From the NCBI RefSeq assembly GCF_000241345.1, contig NZ_BAED01000058.1, forward strand, positions 1 through 64,000: a DNA stretch of 64,000 bases. Reading direction: 5' to 3'. The position numbers were made by a program, and so were the translations under genes. The notes beneath the pieces were generated by a model, which did no database searches, was not told where the DNA came from, and saw only the letters and a list, made by a program, of their open reading frames with translations. Source of the DNA: Gordonia amarae NBRC 15530 (GTDB taxonomy: Bacteria; Actinomycetota; Actinomycetes; Mycobacteriales; Mycobacteriaceae). Shown here in pieces: positions 27,123-35,498 of this stretch (position 1 is its first letter; each line of letters starts with the position of its first letter).

Positions 27123-27735
27123 TCCGCGGAAGCATCAGCGTGAACATCCGCCGTAGGCAATCGGCGAGTTCGGTGGCCGGCTCGCTGAGCCACAGTTCAT
27201 GAGCCGCGGCCGAACCGGCGATCACCGCATGGCCGACGGCCAGCGGAAAGTCCGCGGTCTCCGGCTCGCCCCGCCGGGCCGCCACGAACTCGGCGATGAC
27301 GCGGCGCCAATTCCGGTAGACCGCGTTGGCCTGCGCCTGAACCGCAGGCGAGCGCAACACGAGTTCTGCTCGCTGCCTTTCCCATTCGATATCGTCAGGC
27401 CCGTAGTCGAGGGCTGCGATGAACGCGGAGGCCACGGCCGCTACCGGGTCGCCGTCCGGCGCCGACGCGGCGAGCGACCGTTGGAAGGCGGCGAGTTCGG
27501 TCGTCGATTCCACCCACACGACGTCGGCCTTGGTGGCGAAGTACCGGAAGAACGTACGCCTGCTGACACCCACCGCCGCGGCGATGTCGTCGACGCTGGT
27601 CTCGTCGAATCCGTCTCGGAGGAACAGTCGCTGCGCGACGGCGGCCAGTGCATGCGCGCTCGTGCTCGCGGGTCGGCCACCGCTGTTCGGGCGGTCGTCA
27701 CCCGGCCGGTGGTCCGCGTCGGTCAGATCAGGCAC
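27118..27735 (-). CDS. TetR family regulator, MftR-like
   Basis: A 205-residue protein with a TetR helix-turn-helix at about residues 28-72 (SVDDIAAAVGVSRRTFFRYF) and a helical C-terminal domain. The RRTFFRYFATKADVVW stretch resembles the mycofactocin-associated regulator MftR and its relatives, and it is divergent from two mycofactocin-type SDR genes. The mycofactocin biosynthesis genes themselves are not in the window, so the name mftR is not assigned. It probably controls the SDR/MoxR/VWA operon through the palindrome at 27777-27791. Confidence 0.85.
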   Translation of the reverse strand: MPDLTDADHRPGDDRPNSGGRPASTSAHALAAVAQRLFLRDGFDETSVDDIAAAVGVSRRTFFRYFATKADVVWVESTTELAAFQRSLAASAPDGDPVAAVASAFIAALDYGPDDIEWERQRAELVLRSPAVQAQANAVYRNWRRVIAEFVAARRGEPETADFPLAVGHAVIAGSAAAHELWLSEPATELADCLRRMFTLMLPRM

Positions 27736-27776
27736 CCATCTATCTCACCACTACGGACCAAAGTCCCATGAGGTTT

Positions 27777-27791
27777 TGTCACTCTGTGACA
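27777..27791. promoter_or_regulatory. TGTCAC/GTGACA operator
   Basis: A perfect 6-bp inverted repeat with a 3-base centre in the 140-bp divergent gap between the TetR gene (start 27735) and the first SDR (start 27876). Its position fits a TetR operator controlling both directions. Confidence 0.62.
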
Positions 27792-27875
27792 TATCCTCGA
27801 AAGAGACGCACATCACATAAATGTGTGCCGGATCCTCACACCATCACCGATCAGCGAGCGAAGGAGCACCTGACA

Positions 27876-28703
27876 ATGGGCAAACTGGACGGCAAAGTCG
27901 CTTTCATCACCGGAGCAGGCCGCGGCCAGGGCCGCAGTCACGCGGTCCGGCTCGCCCAGGAGGGCGCCGACATCATCGCGGTCGACATCACCTCGCAGGT
28001 CGACACCGTCCCTTACGACACCGCCCGGCCCGGCGACCTGGAGGAGACCGTGCGGCAGGTCGAGGCACTCGACCGGCGCATCATCGCCGCCGAGGCGGAC
28101 GTACGCGATCTGCCCGCACTCACCAAGGTCGCCGACGACGGTGTCGCCGCGCTCGGCAGACTCGACATAGTCCTGGCCAACGCCGGGATCAACAGTATGG
28201 CGCCCACCCTCGAGATGGATGAACAGACGTGGGACACCATGATCGGTATCAACCTCACCGGCGTCTGGAAGACCGTCCGGGCCGCGGTACCGCACATCGT
28301 CGCCGGTGGGTGTGGCGGATCGGTGGTGCTGACCAGCTCGCTCGCCGCAATCACGGTCAATGAGAACATCGCCCATTACTCGGCAGCCAAACACGGCCTG
28401 GTCGGGCTCATGCGCGTATTGGCGAAAGAGCTGGGGCCACAAAGTATCCGGGTGAACACGCTACATCCGACGACGGTCGCGACGGAGATGATCCTCAACG
28501 AGCCCACCTACAAACTGTTCCGGCCGGATCTGGAGAATCCGACCCGCGCTGATTTCGAGGAGGCGGCCTCGACCATGAACATACTGCCCGTCTCGATGGT
28601 CGAGCCCATCGACATCTCCAACGCAGTCGTCTACCTGGTCTCCGACGACGGCCGGTACGTCACCGGCACCACCCACGTCATCGACGCGGGCGGGCGACTG
28701 TAA
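27876..28703 (+). CDS. mycofactocin-coupled SDR family oxidoreductase
   Basis: A 275-residue short-chain dehydrogenase: nucleotide motif TGAGRGQGRSHA, NAG at about residue 100, catalytic Ser in TSSLAA and YSAAK. After the first cofactor strand it carries the insertion (DTARPGDLEETVRQVEA) seen in the mycofactocin-dependent, carveol-dehydrogenase-like SDR family, whose NAD is held tightly and re-oxidised by mycofactocin. ATG 27876 has AAGGAG. It probably oxidises a secondary alcohol. The next gene is a related SDR. Confidence 0.87.
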   Translation: MGKLDGKVAFITGAGRGQGRSHAVRLAQEGADIIAVDITSQVDTVPYDTARPGDLEETVRQVEALDRRIIAAEADVRDLPALTKVADDGVAALGRLDIVLANAGINSMAPTLEMDEQTWDTMIGINLTGVWKTVRAAVPHIVAGGCGGSVVLTSSLAAITVNENIAHYSAAKHGLVGLMRVLAKELGPQSIRVNTLHPTTVATEMILNEPTYKLFRPDLENPTRADFEEAASTMNILPVSMVEPIDISNAVVYLVSDDGRYVTGTTHVIDAGGRL

Positions 28704-28755
28704 CCACCCCAACCGTATTCACCGGCAACATTCCCGAACCGACAAAGGAGTCATC

Positions 28756-29610
28756 ATGGGCCTGCTGAACGGAAAGACCGCACTCATCACCGGTGGCGCA
28801 CGTGGCCAGGGCCGCGCACATGCCGTCCGGTCGGCGCAGGAGGGCGCCGACGTGATCCTGCTCGATATCACCGAACCGATCGGCTCGGTGGACTATCCGC
28901 TGGCCACCGCCGAGGACATGGCCGAAACCGTCCGGCAGGTGGAGGCGTGTGACCGCCGGGCATTGTCGTTCGATGCCGACGTCCGCAACCAGTCCCAGCT
29001 CGATGCCGTGGTCGCCGCGGGGATCGCCGAGTTCGGCAAGATCGACATCCTGATCGCCAACGCCGGCATCTGGACCCGCGCCCCGTTCTGGGAGATGAGC
29101 GAGGAAACCTGGATCGACATGACCGACATCAACCTGACCGGTGTGTGGAAGTCGGCAAAGGCGGTGGCGCCACACATGATCGAGAGGCAAACCGGGTCGA
29201 TCGTCATCACCTCGTCGGTGAACGGGCTCGAACCCGGCCCCGCGTACGCGCACTATGTGGCCGCCAAACACGGCGTCATCGGTCTGATGAAGAACATCGC
29301 GCTCGAACTCGCCCCGTTCGGTGTCCGGTGCAATTCCATCAACCCCGGCGCGATTCTCACTCCGATGACCAATCAGCAGGCCGCCTGGGATATGTTCGCC
29401 GGACACGAAGGCGGCACCTACGACGACCTGCTGGCGGGCGGGTACGGATTTCACGCGCTCAAGGGCAAGACGTTCCTGCCGCCCGAGGCCATCGCCGACA
29501 CCGCCGTGTATCTCAATTCGGCTCTGGCCGAGAATGTCACCGGCGTCACCATCCCGGTCGACGCGGGGCACATGCTGCTCACCGGCGTCAACCAGGACCC
29601 GGTGAAGTGA
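28756..29610 (+). CDS. mycofactocin-coupled SDR family oxidoreductase
   Basis: A 284-residue paralogue of the preceding SDR: TGGARGQGRAHA, the insertion (LATAEDMAETVRQVEA), NAG, TSSVNG and YVAAK. A strong AAAGGAG site precedes ATG 28756. It also carries a longer C-terminal loop (DMFAGHEGGTYDD). Its stop overlaps the MoxR gene start (GTGA). Two paralogues in tandem may form a heteromer or handle different enantiomers (inference). Confidence 0.87.
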   Translation: MGLLNGKTALITGGARGQGRAHAVRSAQEGADVILLDITEPIGSVDYPLATAEDMAETVRQVEACDRRALSFDADVRNQSQLDAVVAAGIAEFGKIDILIANAGIWTRAPFWEMSEETWIDMTDINLTGVWKSAKAVAPHMIERQTGSIVITSSVNGLEPGPAYAHYVAAKHGVIGLMKNIALELAPFGVRCNSINPGAILTPMTNQQAAWDMFAGHEGGTYDDLLAGGYGFHALKGKTFLPPEAIADTAVYLNSALAENVTGVTIPVDAGHMLLTGVNQDPVK

Positions 29611-30575
29611 CGACGCCCCATTCGCGATCGACACCCCATTCGCAATCACTGACCGATCTCGCCGCGATCCGTGAACGGGTCGCGGCGCAGGTCGTCGGCC
29701 GTGAACGCGAGCTCGATCTGGTCATGGCCGCTGTCGTCACCGGCCGCGACCTGATCCTCGAAGGTCCGCCCGGCACATCGAAATCGACCCTGCTGCGTGC
29801 GATCACCGCCGAATGGAGCATCCCGTTGGTCCTGGTCGAGGGCAACGCGGACCTGACCCCGAGTCGACTTGTGGGGCACCATAACCCATCTCGGGTTCTG
29901 CGCGAGGATTACAGCGCCGACAACTTCGTCGACGGCCCTCTGCTGCAGGCGATGCGCGGCGGCGGGTTCCTGTATGTGGAGGAGTTCAATCGTGCACCCG
30001 AGGACACCATCGACACGCTGCTGACCGCGATGGCCGAACGAGTGGTGACGGTACCCCGTGTGGGCAGCGTCGTCGCCGCGCCGACCTTCCGGGTGGTGGC
30101 ATCGATGAACCCCTACGACAATGTGGGCACCACGAGGCTGTCCATCTCGGTGCACGACCGGATGTGCCGTCTCGTCGTCGACTATCAGGACGCGGCTGCC
30201 GAACGCGATATCGTTGCCCGGCATGCGGAATCGGCACCGGTACGCATCGTCGCCGATGCCGTCGCCGTCACCCGCGCCACCCGCGAACACGACGCCATCA
30301 GGCAGGGAAGCAGTGTGCGCGGCGCCATCGATCTCGCCTTGCTCACCGAGCAGCTCTGCGCGATGCACCGCATCGAGATTCCGGCGGCCGGCACCGTCGA
30401 GCCGCCACGGGATCTGCCCACCGACTACACCGCCACGTTCCTCGATGCGATGACGGTGGCCCTGTCGGGCCGGATTCACCTCGACGACACCGCGTTCACC
30501 ACACCGGAGGGCGTGCTCACGGAGATCTGGGAAGACCACTTCGCACTGAATCCCGCTGCGGCGAAACCGGGTTGA
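29607..30575 (+). CDS. MoxR-type AAA+ ATPase
   Basis: A 322-residue AAA+ protein: Walker A GPPGTSKST (residue before the lysine is Ser rather than Gly), Walker B FLYVEEFNRAPE, sensor-1 VVASMNPYDN and arginine-finger region HDRMCRLVVDY. MoxR ATPases act with VWA-domain partners as chaperones that activate or insert cofactors into enzymes. The start is GTG 29607, overlapping the SDR stop as GTGA, which ties it to the SDR pair. CoxD and NorQ proteins are relatives. Confidence 0.87.
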   Translation: MTTPHSRSTPHSQSLTDLAAIRERVAAQVVGRERELDLVMAAVVTGRDLILEGPPGTSKSTLLRAITAEWSIPLVLVEGNADLTPSRLVGHHNPSRVLREDYSADNFVDGPLLQAMRGGGFLYVEEFNRAPEDTIDTLLTAMAERVVTVPRVGSVVAAPTFRVVASMNPYDNVGTTRLSISVHDRMCRLVVDYQDAAAERDIVARHAESAPVRIVADAVAVTRATREHDAIRQGSSVRGAIDLALLTEQLCAMHRIEIPAAGTVEPPRDLPTDYTATFLDAMTVALSGRIHLDDTAFTTPEGVLTEIWEDHFALNPAAAKPG

Positions 30576-30644
30576 AGAACCGCCGAGGCCGACTCCCCAC
30601 TGACGCGGCCGGCCGGGAAGCACCTTCCCCGATCGCCCGGAACC

Positions 30645-31571
30645 TTGCGCCCGTTCCGGCGCAAACCCAAACAGCTCGACACCGAACCCGATCTGCTGAT
30701 CGCGTCATCGGGCGGTGGGTATGTCCTTGCGGACAGTCGCCGGGACCGGCGGACCGCCGCGTTCGGGGAGCGCCCCGGGTCGCGCGGCGCCGCCGGTGTC
30801 ACCGACGAGACCGGTGACCTGGACTCCCCGCCGCCGCCCGAGGTCGACGAGAACGCCCGGGCACGGGCCCGGCTGATCGCCCGCACACTCGCTCTTGCCT
30901 CGGTTCTCGGCCCGCGCAAGGCACCCCGGTCGGCCTCCGGGACACTGGTCACCCGCCGGTGGCGTGGTGATTCCGACGAGATCGACCTCGACCGCACCTT
31001 GGAGGCGATCGCCGCCGAACCATTGCCGACCGACGACGACATCCTGGTACGGCAGCGAGTTCGGCGCCGCCGCAACATCATCCTGGTCGTTGACGTGTCC
31101 GGGTCGGCCCGCGGCGAACAGGTGCGGACCGCTGCGGCCACCGCGGGAGCGGTCAGCGGGGAACTGACCCGCGACGCGGTGGGTATCGTGGCGTTCTGGT
31201 CGGCTGCGGCGCTGGTCAGCCCGCTCGGCGAACATATCCGGCCCGACACCGTCGTCGACCGGCTGCTCGCGCTGCCCGCACAGGGTCTGACGAATGTGTC
31301 GTTCGCGCTCGGTGTGGCTGCCGACGAACTGCGGGGCACCCGGACCGCCGACTCCCGGGTTCTGCTGCTGAGTGACTGTGTGCACAACGCGGGCCCCGAT
31401 CCGCGAACGATCGCCGCGATGCTCCCCCGGCTCGATGTGCTGATCGACGTCTCCGGCGAACACGACCTCGACCTCGGCCGTGATCTCGCCGCCGTCGGCC
31501 ACGGCCGGTGCCTGCCGGTCACGGGTTACCGCGATGTCGCCCCGGCCCTGCACCGGATCTTCGCCCCGTAG
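30645..31571 (+). CDS. VWA-domain protein, CoxE-like
   Basis: A protein of about 308 residues with a C-terminal von Willebrand A domain. The metal-ion-dependent adhesion site is complete: DVSGS, a later Thr in GLTNVSF, and Asp in LLSDCVHN. The N-terminal half is basic and Pro/Ala-rich. The start is uncertain: TTG 30645 is the only plausible codon in frame before the conserved part, without a strong ribosome site. It is in the same frame as the MoxR gene beyond its TGA. A MoxR/VWA pair usually activates a specific enzyme; here the SDRs are the nearest candidates. Confidence 0.8.
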   Translation: MRPFRRKPKQLDTEPDLLIASSGGGYVLADSRRDRRTAAFGERPGSRGAAGVTDETGDLDSPPPPEVDENARARARLIARTLALASVLGPRKAPRSASGTLVTRRWRGDSDEIDLDRTLEAIAAEPLPTDDDILVRQRVRRRRNIILVVDVSGSARGEQVRTAAATAGAVSGELTRDAVGIVAFWSAAALVSPLGEHIRPDTVVDRLLALPAQGLTNVSFALGVAADELRGTRTADSRVLLLSDCVHNAGPDPRTIAAMLPRLDVLIDVSGEHDLDLGRDLAAVGHGRCLPVTGYRDVAPALHRIFAP

Positions 31572-31620
31572 GCGCACGAGGGCATCGCTCGCCCACCGGT
31601 GTACCCGATTCGGCGCGGCG

Positions 31621-31750
31621 CTATGGCACCGCCTCCCAGCCGGTGAGGTTCTGGATCCGCAGCACCAGCACCGCCGCGAACGGCCGGTCGGCATACTGCG
31701 CATACCGCTGTGCCAGCAGGTCGGCAAGGCGGGCCGTGTGCGGGTCCGGA
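31621..31750 (-). pseudogene. C-terminal fragment of a PPOX (pyridoxamine 5'-phosphate oxidase-like) gene
   Basis: Read on the minus strand, this stretch encodes about 40 residues ending LVLRIQNLTGWEAVP and a TAG stop, closely like the C-terminus of the intact gene at 32457-32876 (LVLRIQNLTGWRAR). A 34-bp block is identical between the two; the rest is roughly 75-80% alike by eye. Homology stops where the DUF3800 gene begins. The missing 5' part suggests a duplicated gene cut by insertion, or a partial duplication. Confidence 0.72.
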
Positions 31751-32316
31751 TGTTCACAGCGTGGGTCGATGAGTCAGGCTCCGATATGCGGCGTGACCCC
31801 GGGACCTACATGTTGAGCGCGGCCCTAGTCGAAAACGGCAAAGAGGAAGGTGCACGCGCCGCGATGCAAGCGCTGCTGCTGCCAGGTCAGAAGAAGCTGC
31901 ACTGGCGCGATGATGCCAGCCGCCACGCCCTGATTGTTGAGGCGATCGCGGCGCTGGGCGTCGAGCATTTCGTCGTTGTTCACTGCGCGCCCGACATCGA
32001 CATACGACCGGAACGCCAACGGCGCCTGTGTCTTGGCCGACTGGTCCCCGAGTTGGCCGAGCTCGGAGTGACCCGCGTCATCGCCGAATCCCGCGGGCGA
32101 GCGGACGACAGGCGCGACGCACAGGCAGTTGAGCACCTCCGGCAGAGCCGACGTCTCTCCGGTCCGTTTCATATCGACCACGCGAGAGGGCCGTTTGATC
32201 CGCTGCTGTGGGTGCCGGATGCCTGCTGCGGCGTTATCACGCGACACAGATGTGGAGACAGCACCCACTACGAGAAACTTTCCACACAGATCACGATGTG
32301 CGAAGTGGAATCCTAG
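31750..32316 (+). CDS. DUF3800-like protein
   Basis: A 188-residue protein starting MFTAWVDESGSD; the early DESG motif is the hallmark of DUF3800, a group with an RNase-H-like fold often linked to mobile or defence loci. It has VVVHCAPDIDI and RVIAESRGRADDRR further on, consistent with the family. It is at the short end for the family. ATG 31750 is the first start that leaves the domain intact; the longer frame upstream runs through the PPOX fragment. It lies between a PPOX fragment and an intact PPOX gene, so it was probably acquired. Activity unknown. Confidence 0.65.
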   Translation: MFTAWVDESGSDMRRDPGTYMLSAALVENGKEEGARAAMQALLLPGQKKLHWRDDASRHALIVEAIAALGVEHFVVVHCAPDIDIRPERQRRLCLGRLVPELAELGVTRVIAESRGRADDRRDAQAVEHLRQSRRLSGPFHIDHARGPFDPLLWVPDACCGVITRHRCGDSTHYEKLSTQITMCEVES

Positions 32317-32324
32317 AAACGCGA

Positions 32325-32363
32325 AACCCCAGGCCCTGTCGTCCGGCAGGATCTCCTGGGGTT
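32325..32363 (+). terminator. hairpin after the DUF3800 gene
   Basis: AACCCCAGG pairs with CCTGGGGTT (9 bp) around a 21-base loop, 8 bases after the DUF3800 stop. There is no T-tract, so it is a weak terminator candidate or a structural mark of an insertion boundary. Confidence 0.4.
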
Positions 32364-32456
32364 CACTTCCGATGCCACCGCGATGTCACCGGCTACGTCA
32401 CCAACTATGCCCGGCCAACGGCGGTGACGTCAACCGGGCGGCAATGCGAGCCGTGG

Positions 32457-32876
32457 TCACCGGGCCCGCCACCCGGTGAGGTTCTGGATCCGCAGCACCA
32501 GCACCGTCACGAAAGGGCGGTCCTCGTACTGCCGGTAGCGCTGCGCCAGCAAGTCGGCGAGCCGGTCCGCCCGGACACCGGCGTCCATCTCCCGGAGCAG
32601 CTCCGCGCGCACCCACCACAGCCGCGACCAGTCCCGGGGATCCCAATGGTCGACGAGCAAGGTGGCTCGCGGGTCGGCCTCCAGATTCCGCTCGCGCTGT
32701 AATCGCGTCGACGCCTTGGGTTTTACCCGGTCCACCGGAATCCCGAGGTAACCGTCATCGTCCACGGCATAGACCACCGGCACCGCATCCACCCCGCGGA
32801 CGGGGTGCACCGTCGCCAGCACCCCGTGATCGTGTGCGACGAGTCGCTCACGTGCCCGCTCGGCAGAGAGCCTCAC
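32457..32876 (-). CDS. PPOX-class F420-dependent oxidoreductase
   Basis: A 139-residue split-barrel flavin/F420-binding protein. HGVLATVHPVRGVDAVPVVY and KPKASTRLQRERNLEADPRA fit the PPOX-class family that uses F420H2 in mycobacteria. GTG 32876 overlaps the histidine kinase stop (GTGA), so it is the third gene of a response regulator, kinase, PPOX operon. Substrate unknown. A second, truncated copy of its 3' end lies at 31621-31750. Confidence 0.82.
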   Translation of the reverse strand: MRLSAERARERLVAHDHGVLATVHPVRGVDAVPVVYAVDDDGYLGIPVDRVKPKASTRLQRERNLEADPRATLLVDHWDPRDWSRLWWVRAELLREMDAGVRADRLADLLAQRYRQYEDRPFVTVLVLRIQNLTGWRAR

Positions 32877-34573
32877 CGTCCCCGACTCCTGATGTCCACC
32901 GCCCGTGGCAGCCGCAGGGTGAAGACGGCGCCGCCGGAGTCGGCGTTCCCGGCGGACAGGTCACCGCCCATGGCGGAGGCCAGCCCGTGGCTGAGCATGA
33001 GGCCGAGGCCGTATCCGTCGACGGGTTCGGACGCGGCGTCGATACCGCGGGTGAACGGGGTGAAGATGCGGTCGAGGAGGTCCTCCGGGATGCCGGGACC
33101 GTCGTCGGCGATCGCCACGAGCACGTCGGTGTCGGTCGCGGATGAGGTGATCATGACGGTCCCGCGCCGTCGCCCATGCCGGATGGCGTTGCCGATGAGG
33201 TTGAACAGCACCTGACGCAGCCGGTCCGGGTCGGCGAGCACCCATTCGTCGTCGTCGAGCCGGCTCCGCACACACACTGCCCGCTCGGCCGCCAGTTCCG
33301 ACGTCAGGTCCACCACCTCGTCGATACTGCCCGCAAGTTCGACCCGCTCGGGACGCAATGGCAGGGCGTTGGCCTCGGCGCGACTGATATCGAGCACATC
33401 GGTCACCAGTCCGAGCAGGTGGTCGGCGGCGGTATTGATCCGCGACAGCGCCTCGTGGCGTCGTTCCTCCCCGAGTTCCAGGGTCGCCAGCAGTTCCGTG
33501 AATCCCCGGATGGCCTGCAGAGGTGTGCGGATCTCGTGACTGACGGACGTGAGAAGTGCCGACTTCGCCCTGCTGTGCTCCTCGGCGATCTGCCGGGCGA
33601 CATCGGCCTCACGGTGCGCCTGCCTGTGTGCCTCGGCGGCCAGCCGCTCCGTCAGGTCGAGCACGTTGAATGCCAACCGGGCCGGCGACCCATTCCGGTC
33701 CCGGATCACCGAGACCGTCGCCTCGACGGGACACTCCGAACCGTCGGCGGTGATCACGACCGATTGCCTGGTCACGCACGCGCCACCCGCGGTGAGCATC
33801 AGCTGGATCCGCGCCTCGGTGTCCGCGCTCAGACACAGCACCGACCCGATGGACGTGCCGATCAGTTTCTCGGCCGGATACCCGCTCAACGCGCAGAACG
33901 CGGCATTGGCCCGTTCCACCCGACGATTCAGATCGCACAGCACTTCCCCGGCCGGATTGTCCTCGAACGACCTCCGGAACAGTTCCTCGCTTTCCACCAC
34001 CTCGTCGATCAGCCTGCTGTGCTCGATCGCCACCGAGGCGATGTCGGTGAACCGGTCCACCAGCCGTCGTTCCCGGTCGGACGGCTCGTGCGGGTAGCCG
34101 TGATACACGGCGAACGTGCCCACGATGTGGCCGCCGGGACCGCGGATGGGGGTCGACCAGCAGGCGACGAGCCCGCAGTCGAGCGCGGCGTCCCGGAAGT
34201 CCGACCAGCGGTCGTCGATGCGGATGTCGGGAATGAGAACGGCGTGTCCTTCGTGGACGGCCGTGCCGCAAGATCCGGCGGACGGTCCGGGACGCAGGCC
34301 GTCGATGGCCCGCAGGTACGCGGGGCACAGGCTCGGTGCGGCGCCGTGCCGCAGCGTCCCGTCGCCGGCATCGATGGTGAGAACCGAACAACGGGCACCC
34401 GGCATCATCTGTTCGAGGCTGGCGATGATGGCCGTGAGCACTTCCCGCAACGGTGCTGCGGCAGAAAGTAATTCGAGTACATCCATCTGCCGTTCCAGCA
34501 AGGTCGACGCGTCGTCGGGATGCAGCTCGGTGGCCGGCGACGGCCCGGCCCGGCGCCAGGTTCCGCCGCTCAT
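32873..34573 (-). CDS. sensor histidine kinase, GAF-PAS-HisKA-HATPase
   Basis: A 566-residue cytosolic kinase, no membrane segments seen. Order of domains: GAF (about residues 35-180), PAS (about 190-305), HisKA with SVSHEIRTPLQ (phospho-accepting H346), and HATPase with NLIGNAIRHG, DDGPGIP and GYGLGL. ATG 34573 overlaps the response regulator stop (ATGA). The GAF domain has several cysteines (ARCSVL, SAGSCGT, LDCGLVACW), so a redox, gas or small-molecule signal is possible. It should phosphorylate the regulator encoded just upstream. Confidence 0.88.
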   Translation of the reverse strand: MSGGTWRRAGPSPATELHPDDASTLLERQMDVLELLSAAAPLREVLTAIIASLEQMMPGARCSVLTIDAGDGTLRHGAAPSLCPAYLRAIDGLRPGPSAGSCGTAVHEGHAVLIPDIRIDDRWSDFRDAALDCGLVACWSTPIRGPGGHIVGTFAVYHGYPHEPSDRERRLVDRFTDIASVAIEHSRLIDEVVESEELFRRSFEDNPAGEVLCDLNRRVERANAAFCALSGYPAEKLIGTSIGSVLCLSADTEARIQLMLTAGGACVTRQSVVITADGSECPVEATVSVIRDRNGSPARLAFNVLDLTERLAAEAHRQAHREADVARQIAEEHSRAKSALLTSVSHEIRTPLQAIRGFTELLATLELGEERRHEALSRINTAADHLLGLVTDVLDISRAEANALPLRPERVELAGSIDEVVDLTSELAAERAVCVRSRLDDDEWVLADPDRLRQVLFNLIGNAIRHGRRRGTVMITSSATDTDVLVAIADDGPGIPEDLLDRIFTPFTRGIDAASEPVDGYGLGLMLSHGLASAMGGDLSAGNADSGGAVFTLRLPRAVDIRSRGR

Positions 34574-35298
34574 CCGCACCCCGCGTCGAACTGGTAGCCG
34601 ACACCGCGGACTGTGCGGATCAGCGGGACCGTGGTGTGGCGCCCCAGTTTGGCGCGAAGCCGGTGCACGCGTTCGGTGACGGTCGCCTGGCCGAGCCACG
34701 CCGGCGACAGCCACACCGCCTCCAGTAGCTGGGTACGGGAGAACACCTGGCGGGGGTGCCGCAGGAAGTGGACGAGCAGGTCGAATTCCTTGGCAGTGAG
34801 TTCGACGACGACCTCCTCGACCCTCACCTCGCGACTGCCGGGATCGACGGTGACGGGTCCGGCGCTGAGCTGTGCGGGCGCGGCCGCCCCGGCACGGCGC
34901 AGCAACGACCGGACCCGTGCGGCGAGTTCACCGGGTGAGAACGGTTTGATCAGATAGTCATCGGCGCCGAGATCGAGGCCGACGATGCGGTCCGTCTCAC
35001 CGCTGCGGCCGGACAGAATGATGACGGGCAGGTCGGCCGGCACGTTCGCCTTGCCCGTCCGGATCTCGCGGAGTACATCGAGGCCTCCGAGCCGGGGCAG
35101 CGACAGGTCCAGCACCACGAGCAGCGGCACCTCGGAGGCCATGAACGCCAGCCCCCCGTGGCCGTCGGCGGCCTGAGCCACCTGGAAACCGGCATCGTTG
35201 AGCTGCCACTGGACGACCGTGCGGGTGTTCTCGTCGTCGATGACGAGAACCTGCGATCGGCCGGGTGACGCGACGCTCATGTTCGTGCGATCCTGCAT
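34570..35298 (-). CDS. OmpR-family response regulator
   Basis: A 242-residue two-domain regulator: receiver domain (VIDDE, phospho-acceptor D64 in VLDLSLPRLGG, LSGRSG, and lysine in YLIKPF) and a C-terminal winged helix (RTVRGVGYQF). A start at ATG 35280, six residues shorter, is equally possible; neither has a clear ribosome site. It is the first gene of an operon with the histidine kinase and PPOX protein. Targets cannot be read from the sequence. Confidence 0.9.
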   Translation of the reverse strand: MQDRTNMSVASPGRSQVLVIDDENTRTVVQWQLNDAGFQVAQAADGHGGLAFMASEVPLLVVLDLSLPRLGGLDVLREIRTGKANVPADLPVIILSGRSGETDRIVGLDLGADDYLIKPFSPGELAARVRSLLRRAGAAAPAQLSAGPVTVDPGSREVRVEEVVVELTAKEFDLLVHFLRHPRQVFSRTQLLEAVWLSPAWLGQATVTERVHRLRAKLGRHTTVPLIRTVRGVGYQFDAGCG

Positions 35299-35498
35299 CG
35301 GGTATGCGGGCCACTCCGTTGTCGGGCCCGCGCCTGCATTCGAGCGTAGCGACGATCGGCGTCGTCCGGGGACGCAACCGGCGCGGATTTTCTCAACACT
35401 TCATCAACGTCTCGCGAGGCGGTACCCACTGTCGGCCGGTGACCATACCGTGGAAGCATGCGAACAGATGTCTACGCCGGCAGGCGGTGAATCATTCT

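Noticed and set aside
27118-27735. Naming the TetR gene mftR
   Set aside because: No mycofactocin biosynthesis gene (mftA-F) is in the window, so only resemblance can be stated.
30573-31571. MoxR and VWA as one protein broken by a stop codon
   Set aside because: They share a frame, but both have complete domains and this gene pair is normally two proteins.
32873-35298. Two-component system as part of the DUF3800 insertion
   Set aside because: It is coupled by overlaps to the intact PPOX gene and shows no sign of transfer; only the region left of 32.4 kb looks disturbed.
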